From an uncultured Psychroserpens sp. (GTDB lineage Bacteria; Bacteroidota; Bacteroidia; Flavobacteriales; Flavobacteriaceae): a DNA stretch of 64,000 nt. This document shows positions 55,875-64,000 of this stretch, in pieces. Made by a program: the position numbers and the translations under genes. Numbering within the stretch: the stretch's first letter is position 1; each line of letters opens with the position of its first letter. The DNA lies in assembly GCF_947492715.1 (NCBI RefSeq), contig NZ_CANLNS010000006.1, positions 1-64,000 on the forward strand, read 5' to 3'. The notes below the pieces were generated by a model. That model did not search any database. It worked only from the letters and a program-made list of their open reading frames with translations, and was not told where the DNA came from.

Positions 55875-56546
55875 ATGAAATTTTTCAAATCATTTTTAAT
55901 TCTTACTGCACTATTTTTTCTAAAAAACGACTCCACGAAGGCGTATTATTTTCAGCTATCGGATTTAAGCACAAGTATCATTTTTAAATATGAATGTAAG
56001 TCTGATACTTCGAAAACAGAATATTGGAAATTAACATCAAACACCAAGAAAAACACTTTGATAACAGAAGCCTATTCAAACGATCTTAAAAAATATGAAT
56101 TCTTTGTAGAAGAGTTCAACTCTGATGGATCAAAAGTTTTAAAGTTTATTAGTTACCACTGGAATAAAATTGGAGAAATAGAAGTTATCAAAAACAATCT
56201 AAAAGAAGTAGATGTTTTTAAATGGAAAAAAGATCAAACCTACTGCTACTCATCAGAGTATATTGATGGAACATACGGAAAAGTGTCGTTCTCTAAATGC
56301 AGAACTTTTTTGAAAGAAGAGGTCTTAACCATCCTAGGAAAAGACTATCCCGTTCTCAAATTTAAAGGGGTTTATAAAACCAAAATCCCAGGCGCCAATT
56401 ATGACAATGAATACTATCAATATAGTTACTATGCTCAAGGGTTAGGACTAGTTAAAATGGAAAAGAACTACCCTAACGGAAAAACAACAGTATTAGAACT
56501 CACAGAGATTATATCAAATGACGATTGGGAAAAAAAACTAAATTAG
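55875..56546 (+). CDS. Secreted protein of unknown function
   Basis: A 223 aa protein with a weak signal peptide (FFKSFLILTALFFLKN). The mature part has alternating beta strands and two Cys pairs (C43, C-containing YCYSS and KCRTF). Strand pattern recalls periplasmic DUF-type beta-sandwich proteins; no family recognised. It lies 7 bases before the T9SS gene. Confidence 0.6.
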   Translation: MKFFKSFLILTALFFLKNDSTKAYYFQLSDLSTSIIFKYECKSDTSKTEYWKLTSNTKKNTLITEAYSNDLKKYEFFVEEFNSDGSKVLKFISYHWNKIGEIEVIKNNLKEVDVFKWKKDQTYCYSSEYIDGTYGKVSFSKCRTFLKEEVLTILGKDYPVLKFKGVYKTKIPGANYDNEYYQYSYYAQGLGLVKMEKNYPNGKTTVLELTEIISNDDWEKKLN

Positions 56547-56553
56547 ATAGTCT

Positions 56554-57990
56554 ATGATGCTTAGAATAAAAAAAAGGTTAGCATTATTGATTTTAACAGG
56601 AACTGTCATATCTATTCAAGGGCAAGTTCAAATTGGAGATGACATAGATGGTCTAAGCGCTGGTAACCTTTTTGGAAATAAAACGAGTATATCTTCTGAT
56701 GGGACCGTTGTTGCTTGCGTAGGTATTGGAAATGCTGGAGGACAAGGAAATATCCGTGTATTTAAAAACAATAATGGGGTTTGGAGTTTATATGGAACAG
56801 ATCAAAATGGTGCTAATTTTGGAGGCATTGGTGCTTATGATGTAAGTCTATCTGCAGATGGTAACACTTTAGCAATAGGTGGATGGTCTAATGCTGTGAG
56901 GTTATATACTTACGATGCTGTAACCGGTTTTTGGACACAGAAAGGTAATATTATTACAAATAATACTGGCGTAGGTACTTTTGGTTATAGCGTTAGCTTA
57001 TCAGCCGATGGAAATAAAGTGATCATTGGAATACCAGGATTAGGAACCCCTCCTCCACCTGAGTCCGGGATTATTCAAATATTTGAATATAATTCGGGCA
57101 CTTGGAGCCAACTTGGAAATAACATTGAAGGTTCTGTTTTTGCAGGTCATTCTGGACTTAGCGTAAATACATCTTCAGATGGCAATAGGATTGTAATCGC
57201 CAACTACGATTCGGTATTTATCTATGAGAACATTGCAGGTCAATGGACACAACTAGGAAACGAAATTATAGGCGACAATGTATCTGGGTTAGACATTAGT
57301 GACGTTGCCATCTCATCTGATGGTAATACTGTAGCTGTTGGAGAACCTGATTATAGCGATGCTTTTATTCAACGTGGACGTGTTAGAGTCTTTAATTACG
57401 AATCTGGAATATGGCATCAAATTGGTAGTGCTATTATGGGAGAAATAGCTTACTATCGAACAGGCTGGAGCGTGAGCTTATCTTCCAATGGAGACATATT
57501 GGCTATTGGAGAAATAGGCAGTATGAGTGGGTCTACTGACAAAGGACGTACACGAATTTTTAAAAACGTAGGTGGTTTTTGGTCCCAAATAGGAACTAAT
57601 ATTTTTGGTGAAGCGAATGAAGATTACTCTGGCTGGAGTGTAAGTTTGTCTGAAGACGCTAGTACACTTGCTATTGGTGCATCAAGAAATGACGGAAATG
57701 GAGATAATTCTGGGCACACCAGAATTTACAATTTGAGCGCATTACTGTCTGTGAACGATTTGATTCAATCCCAAATTAGTATGTTTCCCAACCCCGCTAA
57801 AGAAGAAGTTACAATTGAGTTGAATGACGCAACTACATTAAATACCGTAAATATCTATAATAGTTTAGGGAAATTAATTCGTACAGTTAACAACCTGATT
57901 ATTGATACATCAAAACTTGCTTCAGGCCTTTATTATGTTGAAATTAAAACCAATTTAGGCAAGGCAACTAAAAAATTAGTGATTCAATAA
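56554..57990 (+). CDS. T9SS-exported propeller protein
   Basis: A 478 aa protein with signal peptide (LALLILTGTVISIQG) and about six repeats of the form (L/S)SADGNTLAIGG...VRVFKN, each 50-60 residues, like the PQQ/FG-GAP-type propeller of flavobacterial secreted proteins. The C-terminal 75 residues are a type A T9SS sorting domain (MFPNPAKEEVTIEL, SLGKLI, ASGLYYVEIKT). It is probably anchored or released at the cell surface after CTD cleavage. Function unknown. Confidence 0.85.
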   Translation: MMLRIKKRLALLILTGTVISIQGQVQIGDDIDGLSAGNLFGNKTSISSDGTVVACVGIGNAGGQGNIRVFKNNNGVWSLYGTDQNGANFGGIGAYDVSLSADGNTLAIGGWSNAVRLYTYDAVTGFWTQKGNIITNNTGVGTFGYSVSLSADGNKVIIGIPGLGTPPPPESGIIQIFEYNSGTWSQLGNNIEGSVFAGHSGLSVNTSSDGNRIVIANYDSVFIYENIAGQWTQLGNEIIGDNVSGLDISDVAISSDGNTVAVGEPDYSDAFIQRGRVRVFNYESGIWHQIGSAIMGEIAYYRTGWSVSLSSNGDILAIGEIGSMSGSTDKGRTRIFKNVGGFWSQIGTNIFGEANEDYSGWSVSLSEDASTLAIGASRNDGNGDNSGHTRIYNLSALLSVNDLIQSQISMFPNPAKEEVTIELNDATTLNTVNIYNSLGKLIRTVNNLIIDTSKLASGLYYVEIKTNLGKATKKLVIQ

Positions 57991-58053
57991 AACTAACGTT
58001 CCTTTTATGGTCTTCATTCCGCATACCTTCTAAATGACCTAAACCTTAACAAC

Positions 58054-58629
58054 ATGATGTGGACATTTCAAACCGACATTTTAAACGAAGGGACTCTAAA
58101 GTTTCAAATTCATAATGATGGTAAAACCATTAGTTATCGTGATTGGATAGATCTCATTCAAAACTCGGTTGAGTTCTGTACATTTTATACAGAACTTTTA
58201 AGAACCTGTGATTTTAAAGGCTTCTTTTGGGAAGTGAAGCCAATCAATAAAAATGAACTCGATTTTGATTTCGAATTTGTTCTTGTTGAAGGCTCTAATT
58301 TAAAGTATTTGGTTGCCAATAGTTCTCGCTTCGAAAAGTACTTTACGCCACACGAGGATGTTGTTAGCTTTCCTAATCTTAGAGGTGATGCGCAACTGGT
58401 TGTACCTACGAAAATTTCAGAAGCAAAACACTACGCACATTTAGCATTATTCTTACGCCATGCACCTAAATCACAGATTTTATCATTCTGGAAAAAAGTA
58501 GGAACGACCTTTTCTCAATTTCTTGGAGAAGATAAAAAATGGCTAAGTACAGCTGGTTTAGGAGTTCATTGGCTGCATGTAAGGATAGATTCAAGCCCAA
58601 AATATTATAGGCATAAAGATTATAAATAA
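58054..58629 (+). CDS. DUF6940-like protein
   Basis: A 191 aa soluble protein. The C-terminal segments FPNLRGDAQLVVP and STAGLGVHWLHVRIDSSPKYYRH match my memory of DUF6940. HWLH and the YRH pair could form a metal site. Function unknown. No signal peptide. The start is one of two adjacent ATGs. Confidence 0.65.
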   Translation: MMWTFQTDILNEGTLKFQIHNDGKTISYRDWIDLIQNSVEFCTFYTELLRTCDFKGFFWEVKPINKNELDFDFEFVLVEGSNLKYLVANSSRFEKYFTPHEDVVSFPNLRGDAQLVVPTKISEAKHYAHLALFLRHAPKSQILSFWKKVGTTFSQFLGEDKKWLSTAGLGVHWLHVRIDSSPKYYRHKDYK

Positions 58630-58745
58630 ATTTACTTTAAGTTATTCTTCATTAGAATGACATCTCAATTAAGCTAGATTCTTTGTTTTCTTTTACTAAA
58701 TTAGTAGCTATAGAAAAGAACGAATAGCCAACATTATAAAACGAA

Positions 58746-59405
58746 ATGATAAACTTCTTCAACAAAAAAAAAGCTAATATCAACTCACTAACAATTCCTG
58801 ATCTTAATTGGACAAAACAACAAGACAATAAGACTATTAAACAATGGATTAACCCAGAGCAAAGTATTGCGCTGTCTTTACATTTCTTTGACTTAGAACC
58901 CGATTTGCCAACGATAAAAAATAAAGATGCTCTTAGAAATTTCTATAGAAATCAAATAGTTCAACACAATGGCGGCTTAGTTTTAGTAGATACAACGCAG
59001 CTAAAAACACATTCTGCTGTAAAAACTATATTCAAAATTCCTCAAGAACCTACTGGGATGGTTTATTTAGCATCCTTGACGATTCCTTTTAAGACCTGCA
59101 GTTATGTGGTGAAAATACAAGCTCCTGAGATTGGAATGACTGGAATGCGAGACACTGTAATTGTAGATAAACTTCTAGGTGAAGGAAAAATTTCATTTGG
59201 AGATGATGGCATTGAAAATTGGTTTTCGGATCCTTACGATAGTTCATTCACCGAAGGAACATTAATGAACAAATCTGAAGACGCTATTTACGATGTCGAT
59301 TTTCAAAATCATCCATTAACCTTAGCCAGACAATTAATCGCTCAACTAGAAGAAAATATTGGATTTAAACCTGAAATAGAAAAACTCATCCCATTCGGAA
59401 AATAA
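58746..59405 (+). CDS. Protein of unknown function
   Basis: A 219 aa soluble protein. Segments LHFFDLEPDLP and KTCSYVVKIQAPEIGMTG suggest an alpha/beta fold. No family recognised. It is followed by two more small genes. Confidence 0.6.
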   Translation: MINFFNKKKANINSLTIPDLNWTKQQDNKTIKQWINPEQSIALSLHFFDLEPDLPTIKNKDALRNFYRNQIVQHNGGLVLVDTTQLKTHSAVKTIFKIPQEPTGMVYLASLTIPFKTCSYVVKIQAPEIGMTGMRDTVIVDKLLGEGKISFGDDGIENWFSDPYDSSFTEGTLMNKSEDAIYDVDFQNHPLTLARQLIAQLEENIGFKPEIEKLIPFGK

Positions 59406-59419
59406 TTATAATTTCAACT

Positions 59420-59752
59420 ATGAAAACTTACAAGTCACTATTCTGGATGGCATGCCTTTCTTTTATAATACTATTGTGCTATTTCTATTTACGAAAGTTA
59501 GATTACGATTATGAAGTATCTTCAAAGACATGGGATATTCAAAATCATGAATATGACATTCGTATCATTGATGAAATCTTATCTAAATCTGATCAATCGA
59601 GGCATCAAATTGATAGTATTTTAAAAGGTCATTATCCGTCTGATGGTGATGGCTTTCGCCACGATGGAGACACCATATTTTTAAGCCAATCCAAACTGAT
59701 ATTTAAAAATGGACAATTAACTAACATCGCTAATCTATACGCTCGAGAATGA
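59420..59752 (+). CDS. Small membrane-anchored protein of unknown function
   Basis: A 110 aa protein with an N-terminal membrane helix (SLFWMACLSFIILLCYFYL) and a short charged domain with DGDGFRHDGDT. No family recognised. Its stop overlaps the next ATG (ATGA), so the two are coupled. Confidence 0.6.
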   Translation: MKTYKSLFWMACLSFIILLCYFYLRKLDYDYEVSSKTWDIQNHEYDIRIIDEILSKSDQSRHQIDSILKGHYPSDGDGFRHDGDTIFLSQSKLIFKNGQLTNIANLYARE

Positions 59753-60234
59753 ACGCAACCAACATAGATATTTACGACTTTAACTTCCTTATTGGAAAGT
59801 GGACCGTCCTAAATAAAAAATTAAAAGAACGCCTTAATAATTGTAATGAATGGACTGAGTTTCAAGCCGAAATGCAAACCAAACCATTTCTTAATGGATT
59901 AGGTTTGATGGATGAAATGAAATCATCACATTTTGGAGATGATTTTATCGGATTTAGTATTAGAATGGTAAACCCAAAAACCAACTCATGGACGATCTAT
60001 TGGGCAGACACTGCACATCCCGAAAATTATTTAAAAGAACAGGTTGTTGGCGAATTTAAAAACGGTATTGGTGAATTTTATGGTGAAGAAACTTATGAAG
60101 GTCGTTCCTACAAATTACGGTTTACTTGGACAAAACCATCCGAAAATACAGCACTATGGAAACAAGCCTACTTTGATGAGAAAAACAGCCAATGGGAAAC
60201 CAATTGGATTATGGAATTTACTAAGATGAATTAG
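59749..60234 (+). CDS. Small beta-rich protein (DUF1579-like)
   Basis: A 161 aa protein with a FDFLIGKW-like opening (DFNFLIGKWTVLN), SIRMVNPKTNSWTIYWAD and an ending WETNWIMEFTK. This lipocalin-like pattern recalls DUF1579; the assignment is uncertain. It overlaps the upstream gene. Confidence 0.6.
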   Translation: MNATNIDIYDFNFLIGKWTVLNKKLKERLNNCNEWTEFQAEMQTKPFLNGLGLMDEMKSSHFGDDFIGFSIRMVNPKTNSWTIYWADTAHPENYLKEQVVGEFKNGIGEFYGEETYEGRSYKLRFTWTKPSENTALWKQAYFDEKNSQWETNWIMEFTKMN

Positions 60235-60338
60235 GACATACACCATTTAATCAGGCTTTAACTAATTTTAGTAATATTAAATTTAGAAACGTTTGCGATG
60301 AATTTTTTATACTAGATTAAATATGCAATAAAGTAACT

Positions 60339-60866
60339 ATGATAACATTCAATTTAAATGAGGCTATTAATATCCTTGAAAGAACTCCTGAAACTGTAAG
60401 TTCTTTGCTTAATGGTTTACCAGAATCTTGGATAAAATCCAATGAAGGTGAAAATACTTGGAGTCCTTATGACATTATTGGTCATTTTATTCATGGAGAA
60501 AAAACAGACTGGATGGCACGTGCCAAAATTATTTTAAGCACATCCAATACTAAAACCTTTGAACCCTACGATCGGTTTGCACAACAACGTGAAGATCAAA
60601 ATAGACCAATTTCAGAATTACTAAACACATTCAAAATACTTAGAGACCAAAATCTTATGACGTTAAAATCACTTAATTTAGGTGTCGACGACCTCAATAA
60701 AACTGGTATTCATCCAGAACTCGGAGTCGTTACCTTACAACAATTGTTATCAGCTTGGGTTGTTCATGATTTGGCTCATTTAGCACAAATTAACCGTGTT
60801 ATGGCAAAACAATACGCAACTAACGTTGGCGTTTGGAAAGCCTACATGGGCATACTTAATCAATAA
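60339..60866 (+). CDS. DinB-family protein
   Basis: A 175 aa four-helix protein of the DinB/YfiT metal-binding group. The His triad is visible as GHFIHGE (near 47), and the C-terminal HDLAHLAQ (near 146-150). LERTPETVSSLLNGL opens the fold. Related proteins act in stress or thiol-dependent reactions; the substrate is unknown. It stands alone. Confidence 0.8.
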   Translation: MITFNLNEAINILERTPETVSSLLNGLPESWIKSNEGENTWSPYDIIGHFIHGEKTDWMARAKIILSTSNTKTFEPYDRFAQQREDQNRPISELLNTFKILRDQNLMTLKSLNLGVDDLNKTGIHPELGVVTLQQLLSAWVVHDLAHLAQINRVMAKQYATNVGVWKAYMGILNQ

Positions 60867-60890
60867 ATAATATATATTTAAATAAATAAA

Positions 60891-61784
60891 ATGAAAAAAC
60901 TCATACTTTTTTTTAGCATCATTGGGCTATCACAATTAGCTTGGTCACAAGATTTTTACAACGAATTTCTAGAACATTGTAAGACCAATGATACGGTTAG
61001 TCAACTAAAAGTTCTTAAACAATGGAAAACGTCAAACCCTAAAGACCCAGAACTTTATACGAGTTTTTTTAACTATTATTTTCTCAAATCTAAACAAGAG
61101 GTTATTGCATTAACCAACGATAAACCCAATGGAGATGGTTTGGCACTAAAAGACAGCCTTAATCAAACAGCTGGTTATTTAGGAGGTCAGATCATTTATA
61201 ATGCGAAAGATATTCAAAATGCAATGGAGGCCATTGATAAAGGCATTGCTTTATTTCCTGACCGTTTAGATATGAGATTTGGAAAAGTATATGCTTTAGG
61301 GCAAACCAAAAATTGGGCAGCATTTACATCAGAAATTATTAAAACCGTAAAACATTCTTCTCAAAATGATAATCGTTGGACTTGGACTAACGATGAAAAC
61401 AGAGAAGATGGTAAATCTTTACTCTTGTCATCTATTCAAACCTACCAGGTACAATTGTATAATACTGGAGATGATAAATTACTGAATAACATGAGAACCA
61501 TTGCCGAAGAGATTTTAAATTATTATCCAAATCATGTTGAGAGTTTATCTAATGTTGCTTTAACTTATATGGTAACGGGAGCATATGATGAAGGTCTTGA
61601 GTCCCTCTTTAAAGCTGAAAAGATAAATTCGAAAGACGCTATTGTTTTATCTAATATTGCCCATTGTTATAAATTAAAGGGAGATGCAAAAAAATCTATT
61701 GTTTACTATGAAAAGGTCATTGCTTTGGGAGATACACAGTACAAGAGCTATGCAGAGCAACAAATCGCAGAATTAAAACAATAA
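60891..61784 (+). CDS. Secreted TPR-repeat protein
   Basis: A 297 aa protein with a signal peptide (LILFFSIIGLSQLAWSQ) and tetratricopeptide-like repeats in the C-terminal half (VESLSNVALTYMVTGAYDEGL and AIVLSNIAHCYKLKGDAKKSI). It probably scaffolds protein-protein contacts in the periplasm. Partner unknown. Confidence 0.75.
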   Translation: MKKLILFFSIIGLSQLAWSQDFYNEFLEHCKTNDTVSQLKVLKQWKTSNPKDPELYTSFFNYYFLKSKQEVIALTNDKPNGDGLALKDSLNQTAGYLGGQIIYNAKDIQNAMEAIDKGIALFPDRLDMRFGKVYALGQTKNWAAFTSEIIKTVKHSSQNDNRWTWTNDENREDGKSLLLSSIQTYQVQLYNTGDDKLLNNMRTIAEEILNYYPNHVESLSNVALTYMVTGAYDEGLESLFKAEKINSKDAIVLSNIAHCYKLKGDAKKSIVYYEKVIALGDTQYKSYAEQQIAELKQ

Positions 61785-61798
61785 ATAGACCTGTTCTT

Positions 61799-62647
61799 AT
61801 GACCATAAATGTTCTAAAAAATATATCAACCAGTCAGCTATTAGCCACATTCAATCTGGCCTTTTCAGATTATTTTATACCATTTCGGCTTACATTAGAG
61901 CAGTTACAATATAAACTGCTAGCAGATCATACCGATTTAAATATTTCAGTTGGTGCATTTGATAAAGATAAGCTCGTAGGATTTATATGTCATGGCATCC
62001 AAACCGTAGGCACTTCCAAGTTGGTATATAATGGTGGAACAGGTGTAATCCCCGAAAAAAGAGGACATGGCTTAACGGCTAGAATGTACGATTTTATCAT
62101 TCCTGTTTTAAAAGAAAAAAATGTAGATGCCATTGTTTTAGAAGTCATTTCAACTAATACTCAAGCTATAAAATCTTATGAGAAAGTAGGTTTTAAAACG
62201 AAGAGAATGTTGCATTGCTATAAAGGAAATGTTACTATTTCTAAAGTGTCAAATGCTGTTGAAATTAGAGAATTATTATACTATGATTGGGAACTAATGG
62301 AATCGTTTTGGGATAGTACTCCCACGTGGCAAAATGCACCTCATGTTTTGAACAAACTAAAAAGCAACAATCATATTTTTGGAGCTTTCATTAACAAAAC
62401 TCTTGTAGGCTATGTTATTTATAATGCACAAAGTAAACGACTACAGCAAATAGCTGTGAATGCACGTTTCCGAAGACAAAACATAGCATCATCAATTATA
62501 CTGCATATTTCAAAAACATTTAGTCCAGACTTATCTATTATCAATGTTGATGAGCAATCTAAGTCTACCAATACCTTTTTACAAACCATTGGCCTTAAGC
62601 ATCACCTAAGTCAGTTAGAAATGAGATTAGACCTTAAAAAGCAATAA
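61799..62647 (+). CDS. GNAT family N-acetyltransferase
   Basis: A 282 aa acetyltransferase. The N-terminal GNAT domain has the acetyl-CoA loop PEKRGHGLTARMYDF and EVISTNTQAIKSYEKVGFKTKRM. A second, degenerate domain follows (about 150-280, with NARFRRQNIASSIILH). The substrate is unknown. It is followed by an ACT-domain gene 2 bases downstream. Confidence 0.85.
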   Translation: MTINVLKNISTSQLLATFNLAFSDYFIPFRLTLEQLQYKLLADHTDLNISVGAFDKDKLVGFICHGIQTVGTSKLVYNGGTGVIPEKRGHGLTARMYDFIIPVLKEKNVDAIVLEVISTNTQAIKSYEKVGFKTKRMLHCYKGNVTISKVSNAVEIRELLYYDWELMESFWDSTPTWQNAPHVLNKLKSNNHIFGAFINKTLVGYVIYNAQSKRLQQIAVNARFRRQNIASSIILHISKTFSPDLSIINVDEQSKSTNTFLQTIGLKHHLSQLEMRLDLKKQ

Positions 62648-62649
62648 AC

Positions 62650-63051
62650 ATGTCTGGAGAAACCAATTTAGTTCAACTTATAAAGGGTATGACACCACAA
62701 CTGCATAAAGGCAATTATGTGTTTTGTACAGTTAAGAATTTAGACCGAATAAAAAGAGACGATACTATTTGTGAATTTCAAGAAATTGAAGGCACAACTG
62801 TTGTTCTAGAACAAAGCAAAGCAGACGCACTAGGTCTTAATTATGATTACGTATCTTCATGGATCACATTAATGATACACTCATCGTTAGATGCTGTGGG
62901 CTTAACGGCAGTTTTTTCTAACGAATTAGCCCTAAATAATATCAGTTGTAATGTCGTTGCTGGTTACTATCACGATCATATTTTTGTAGACTCTAAGGAT
63001 GCTAGCAAAGCTATACACGTTTTACAGGAACTTTCTAAAACCTATAAGTGA
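62650..63051 (+). CDS. ACT-domain protein
   Basis: A 133 aa protein. Residues 1-60 include NYVFCTVKNLDRIKRDD, and the second half (about 65-130) matches an ACT domain (HSSLDAVGLTAVFSNELALNNISCNVVAGYYHDHIFV). Such domains bind amino acids. It pairs with the GNAT gene (2-base gap). Confidence 0.8.
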   Translation: MSGETNLVQLIKGMTPQLHKGNYVFCTVKNLDRIKRDDTICEFQEIEGTTVVLEQSKADALGLNYDYVSSWITLMIHSSLDAVGLTAVFSNELALNNISCNVVAGYYHDHIFVDSKDASKAIHVLQELSKTYK

Positions 63052-63055
63052 GACT

Positions 63056-63286
63056 TTATTTAGGATAGCGTTTCTGAATGTCTCTAATTAAATCTTCAAG
63101 ACCATTTAATTTCAACTCATATACTTGAGTAAGCATATCGCCTAGTTTCCCTTTTGGAAACCCTTTATTATGATACCATACAATATAATGCTCAGGTAAA
63201 TCGATAAGGTAGCGACCTTCGTATTTACCATATGGCATTCTGGTATGCGCTAATTTTATAAGAAAGGTTTTATCAGGTTGAAGCAT
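63056..63286 (-). CDS. DUF3820-type small protein
   Basis: A 76 aa protein with the DUF3820 core: MPYGKYEGRYLIDLPEHYIVWYHNKGFP. It resembles a small nucleic-acid-binding-like domain found near exonuclease genes, but no function is established. The ATG at 63286 is preferred; a start 27 bases upstream would overlap the neighbouring gene. Confidence 0.8.
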   Translation of the reverse strand: MLQPDKTFLIKLAHTRMPYGKYEGRYLIDLPEHYIVWYHNKGFPKGKLGDMLTQVYELKLNGLEDLIRDIQKRYPK

Positions 63287-63290
63287 GACC

Positions 63291-63833
63291 CTACTGAGAC
63301 TTGAAGTCTTCAAATTTTTTAAGTTCAGATTTCACAAACTCCGACCAAATGGCTTGCTGCTCTTTATTGATTGAATTCTGACTTTGAGTATCGTAGGCAT
63401 TCTGCATTTTTGCGAGATCTTCATTAGCTTTAACATGAACACGCCTAAGATCTTCTTTAATCTGTTGTGACATTTTAAGTCTTGAAATTTGATAGCGTAA
63501 TATCCTTACATGCAATTCTGTAATATCAAAGTGTAACTGTTCATGTGCTAAAATATGATCATCACCTTTGGCCTTTATATACCATGATTTTTCTGGGTAA
63601 AAATGTGCATTGGCTTGTGCTTTAAAACTCACCAATCTCTTATTACTTTCCTTAACAGAAAATGAGAATGTAATTCCAGAAGCAGTGACTGCGACGGCAT
63701 CTGTATTGGTGTCTACAGGACCTCTAAAATCAGCCCAGGTTAGTTTTTTTGATTCACTCCACGGAATCTTAACCTCATTGTTTTCGGGGACAATGAGTAC
63801 ACTCAATACAACAATTAAAATTCTTAATAACAT
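63291..63833 (-). CDS. DUF922 putative Zn-dependent protease
   Basis: A 180 aa secreted protein (signal MLLRILIVVLSVLIVPEN) of DUF922. It carries WADFRGPVDTN near the start and the HExxH motif in ILAHEQLHFDITELHVR, so a zinc peptidase role is plausible. It lies 4 bases before the DUF3820 gene and shares its ATG with the OsmC stop (TAATG). Confidence 0.82.
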   Translation of the reverse strand: MLLRILIVVLSVLIVPENNEVKIPWSESKKLTWADFRGPVDTNTDAVAVTASGITFSFSVKESNKRLVSFKAQANAHFYPEKSWYIKAKGDDHILAHEQLHFDITELHVRILRYQISRLKMSQQIKEDLRRVHVKANEDLAKMQNAYDTQSQNSINKEQQAIWSEFVKSELKKFEDFKSQ

Positions 63834-64000
63834 TAGTTCCAGTTAAAAGTGATATCCTTTTCGATATCAGGGTGTAAACTGTAATGCACAGGGCAAGTAT
63901 TTGCTGTACGTTCTAAAATTGTTCTTGTTTTTTTATCAGCTTCGAAAGGGAAGTCTAATACAACTTCAATTTTAGAAATACGTCTAGGATCACTAGCCAT
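63833..64000 (-). CDS. OsmC family protein, partial
   Basis: The C-terminal 55 residues of an OsmC/Ohr-type protein, cut by the window edge. The motif TANTCPVHYSLHPD holds the conserved Cys used for peroxide reduction. The first visible ATG (63998-64000) is probably internal. It ends in a TAATG overlap with the DUF922 gene, so the two are cotranscribed. Confidence 0.82.
   Translation of the reverse strand: MASDPRRISKIEVVLDFPFEADKKTRTILERTANTCPVHYSLHPDIEKDITFNWN

Overview
The window looks like chromosomal DNA of a member of the Flavobacteriaceae (Bacteroidota). It is AT-rich. Many genes carry the Bacteroidota-type promoter (TTG, about 19 bases, then TAnnTTTG). Lipoproteins and secreted proteins are numerous, and there is one type IX secretion (T9SS) sorting tail. 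A flavobacterial zeaxanthin-type carotenoid cluster is present. I see no insertion sequence, phage gene or CRISPR array.

Layout. 1-3500: the classic thrS-infC-rpmI-rplT translation operon, with infC starting at an AUA codon. 3594-9573: a secreted propeller-amidohydrolase fusion, then a minus-strand pair (EF-hand protein plus membrane class III nucleotide cyclase) and a secreted protein of the group often labelled asparagine synthetase B. 9692-16636: minus-strand housekeeping genes (AI-2E family permease, dnaB, accA, DMT transporter, LptF/LptG-type permease, tgt). 16861-20017: a two-subunit transketolase with a secreted protein encoded between its halves, then an outer-membrane barrel. 20091-25973: an FKBP-type lipoprotein, an S4 RNA-binding protein, a phosphoribosyltransferase, aroK, tRNA-Lys(UUU), an M57-type metalloprotease, tRNA-Leu(GAG) and two small conserved proteins.

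26174-31054: a CarH-like MerR regulator with B12-binding motifs stands in front of crtI-crtB-crtZ-crtY. Palindromic GTTTAAC elements overlap both promoters. Together the enzymes would convert GGPP through phytoene, lycopene and beta-carotene to zeaxanthin, plausibly under B12-dependent light control. 31041-38867: a TlpA-like thioredoxin, a duplicated lipoprotein, a Crp/Fnr regulator, aconitase, an acyltransferase, and a possible copper pair (a protein resembling peptidylglycine monooxygenases plus a SCO1-type copper chaperone). 38876-45094: a six-bladed-propeller-like protein and a four-gene periplasmic folding operon (PpiC, lipoprotein, SurA-like, MoxR).

45375-64000 is more accessory: an M1 aminopeptidase, many small orphan proteins, a secreted ORF broken by an in-frame TAG, a tiny zinc-binding-like protein, and a restriction-modification locus at 50506-53813. 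In that locus a HindIII-family endonuclease converges on a large DUF1156-like DNA methyltransferase with zinc-ribbon motifs, an unusual partner for this enzyme family. An erythromycin esterase, a T9SS protein, GNAT and DinB proteins, an ACT-domain protein, DUF922 and a partial OsmC gene follow. The strongest candidates for something new are the restriction-modification pairing, the B12/light-controlled carotenoid module with its operators, the Ca2+/cyclase pair and the monooxygenase/SCO pair.
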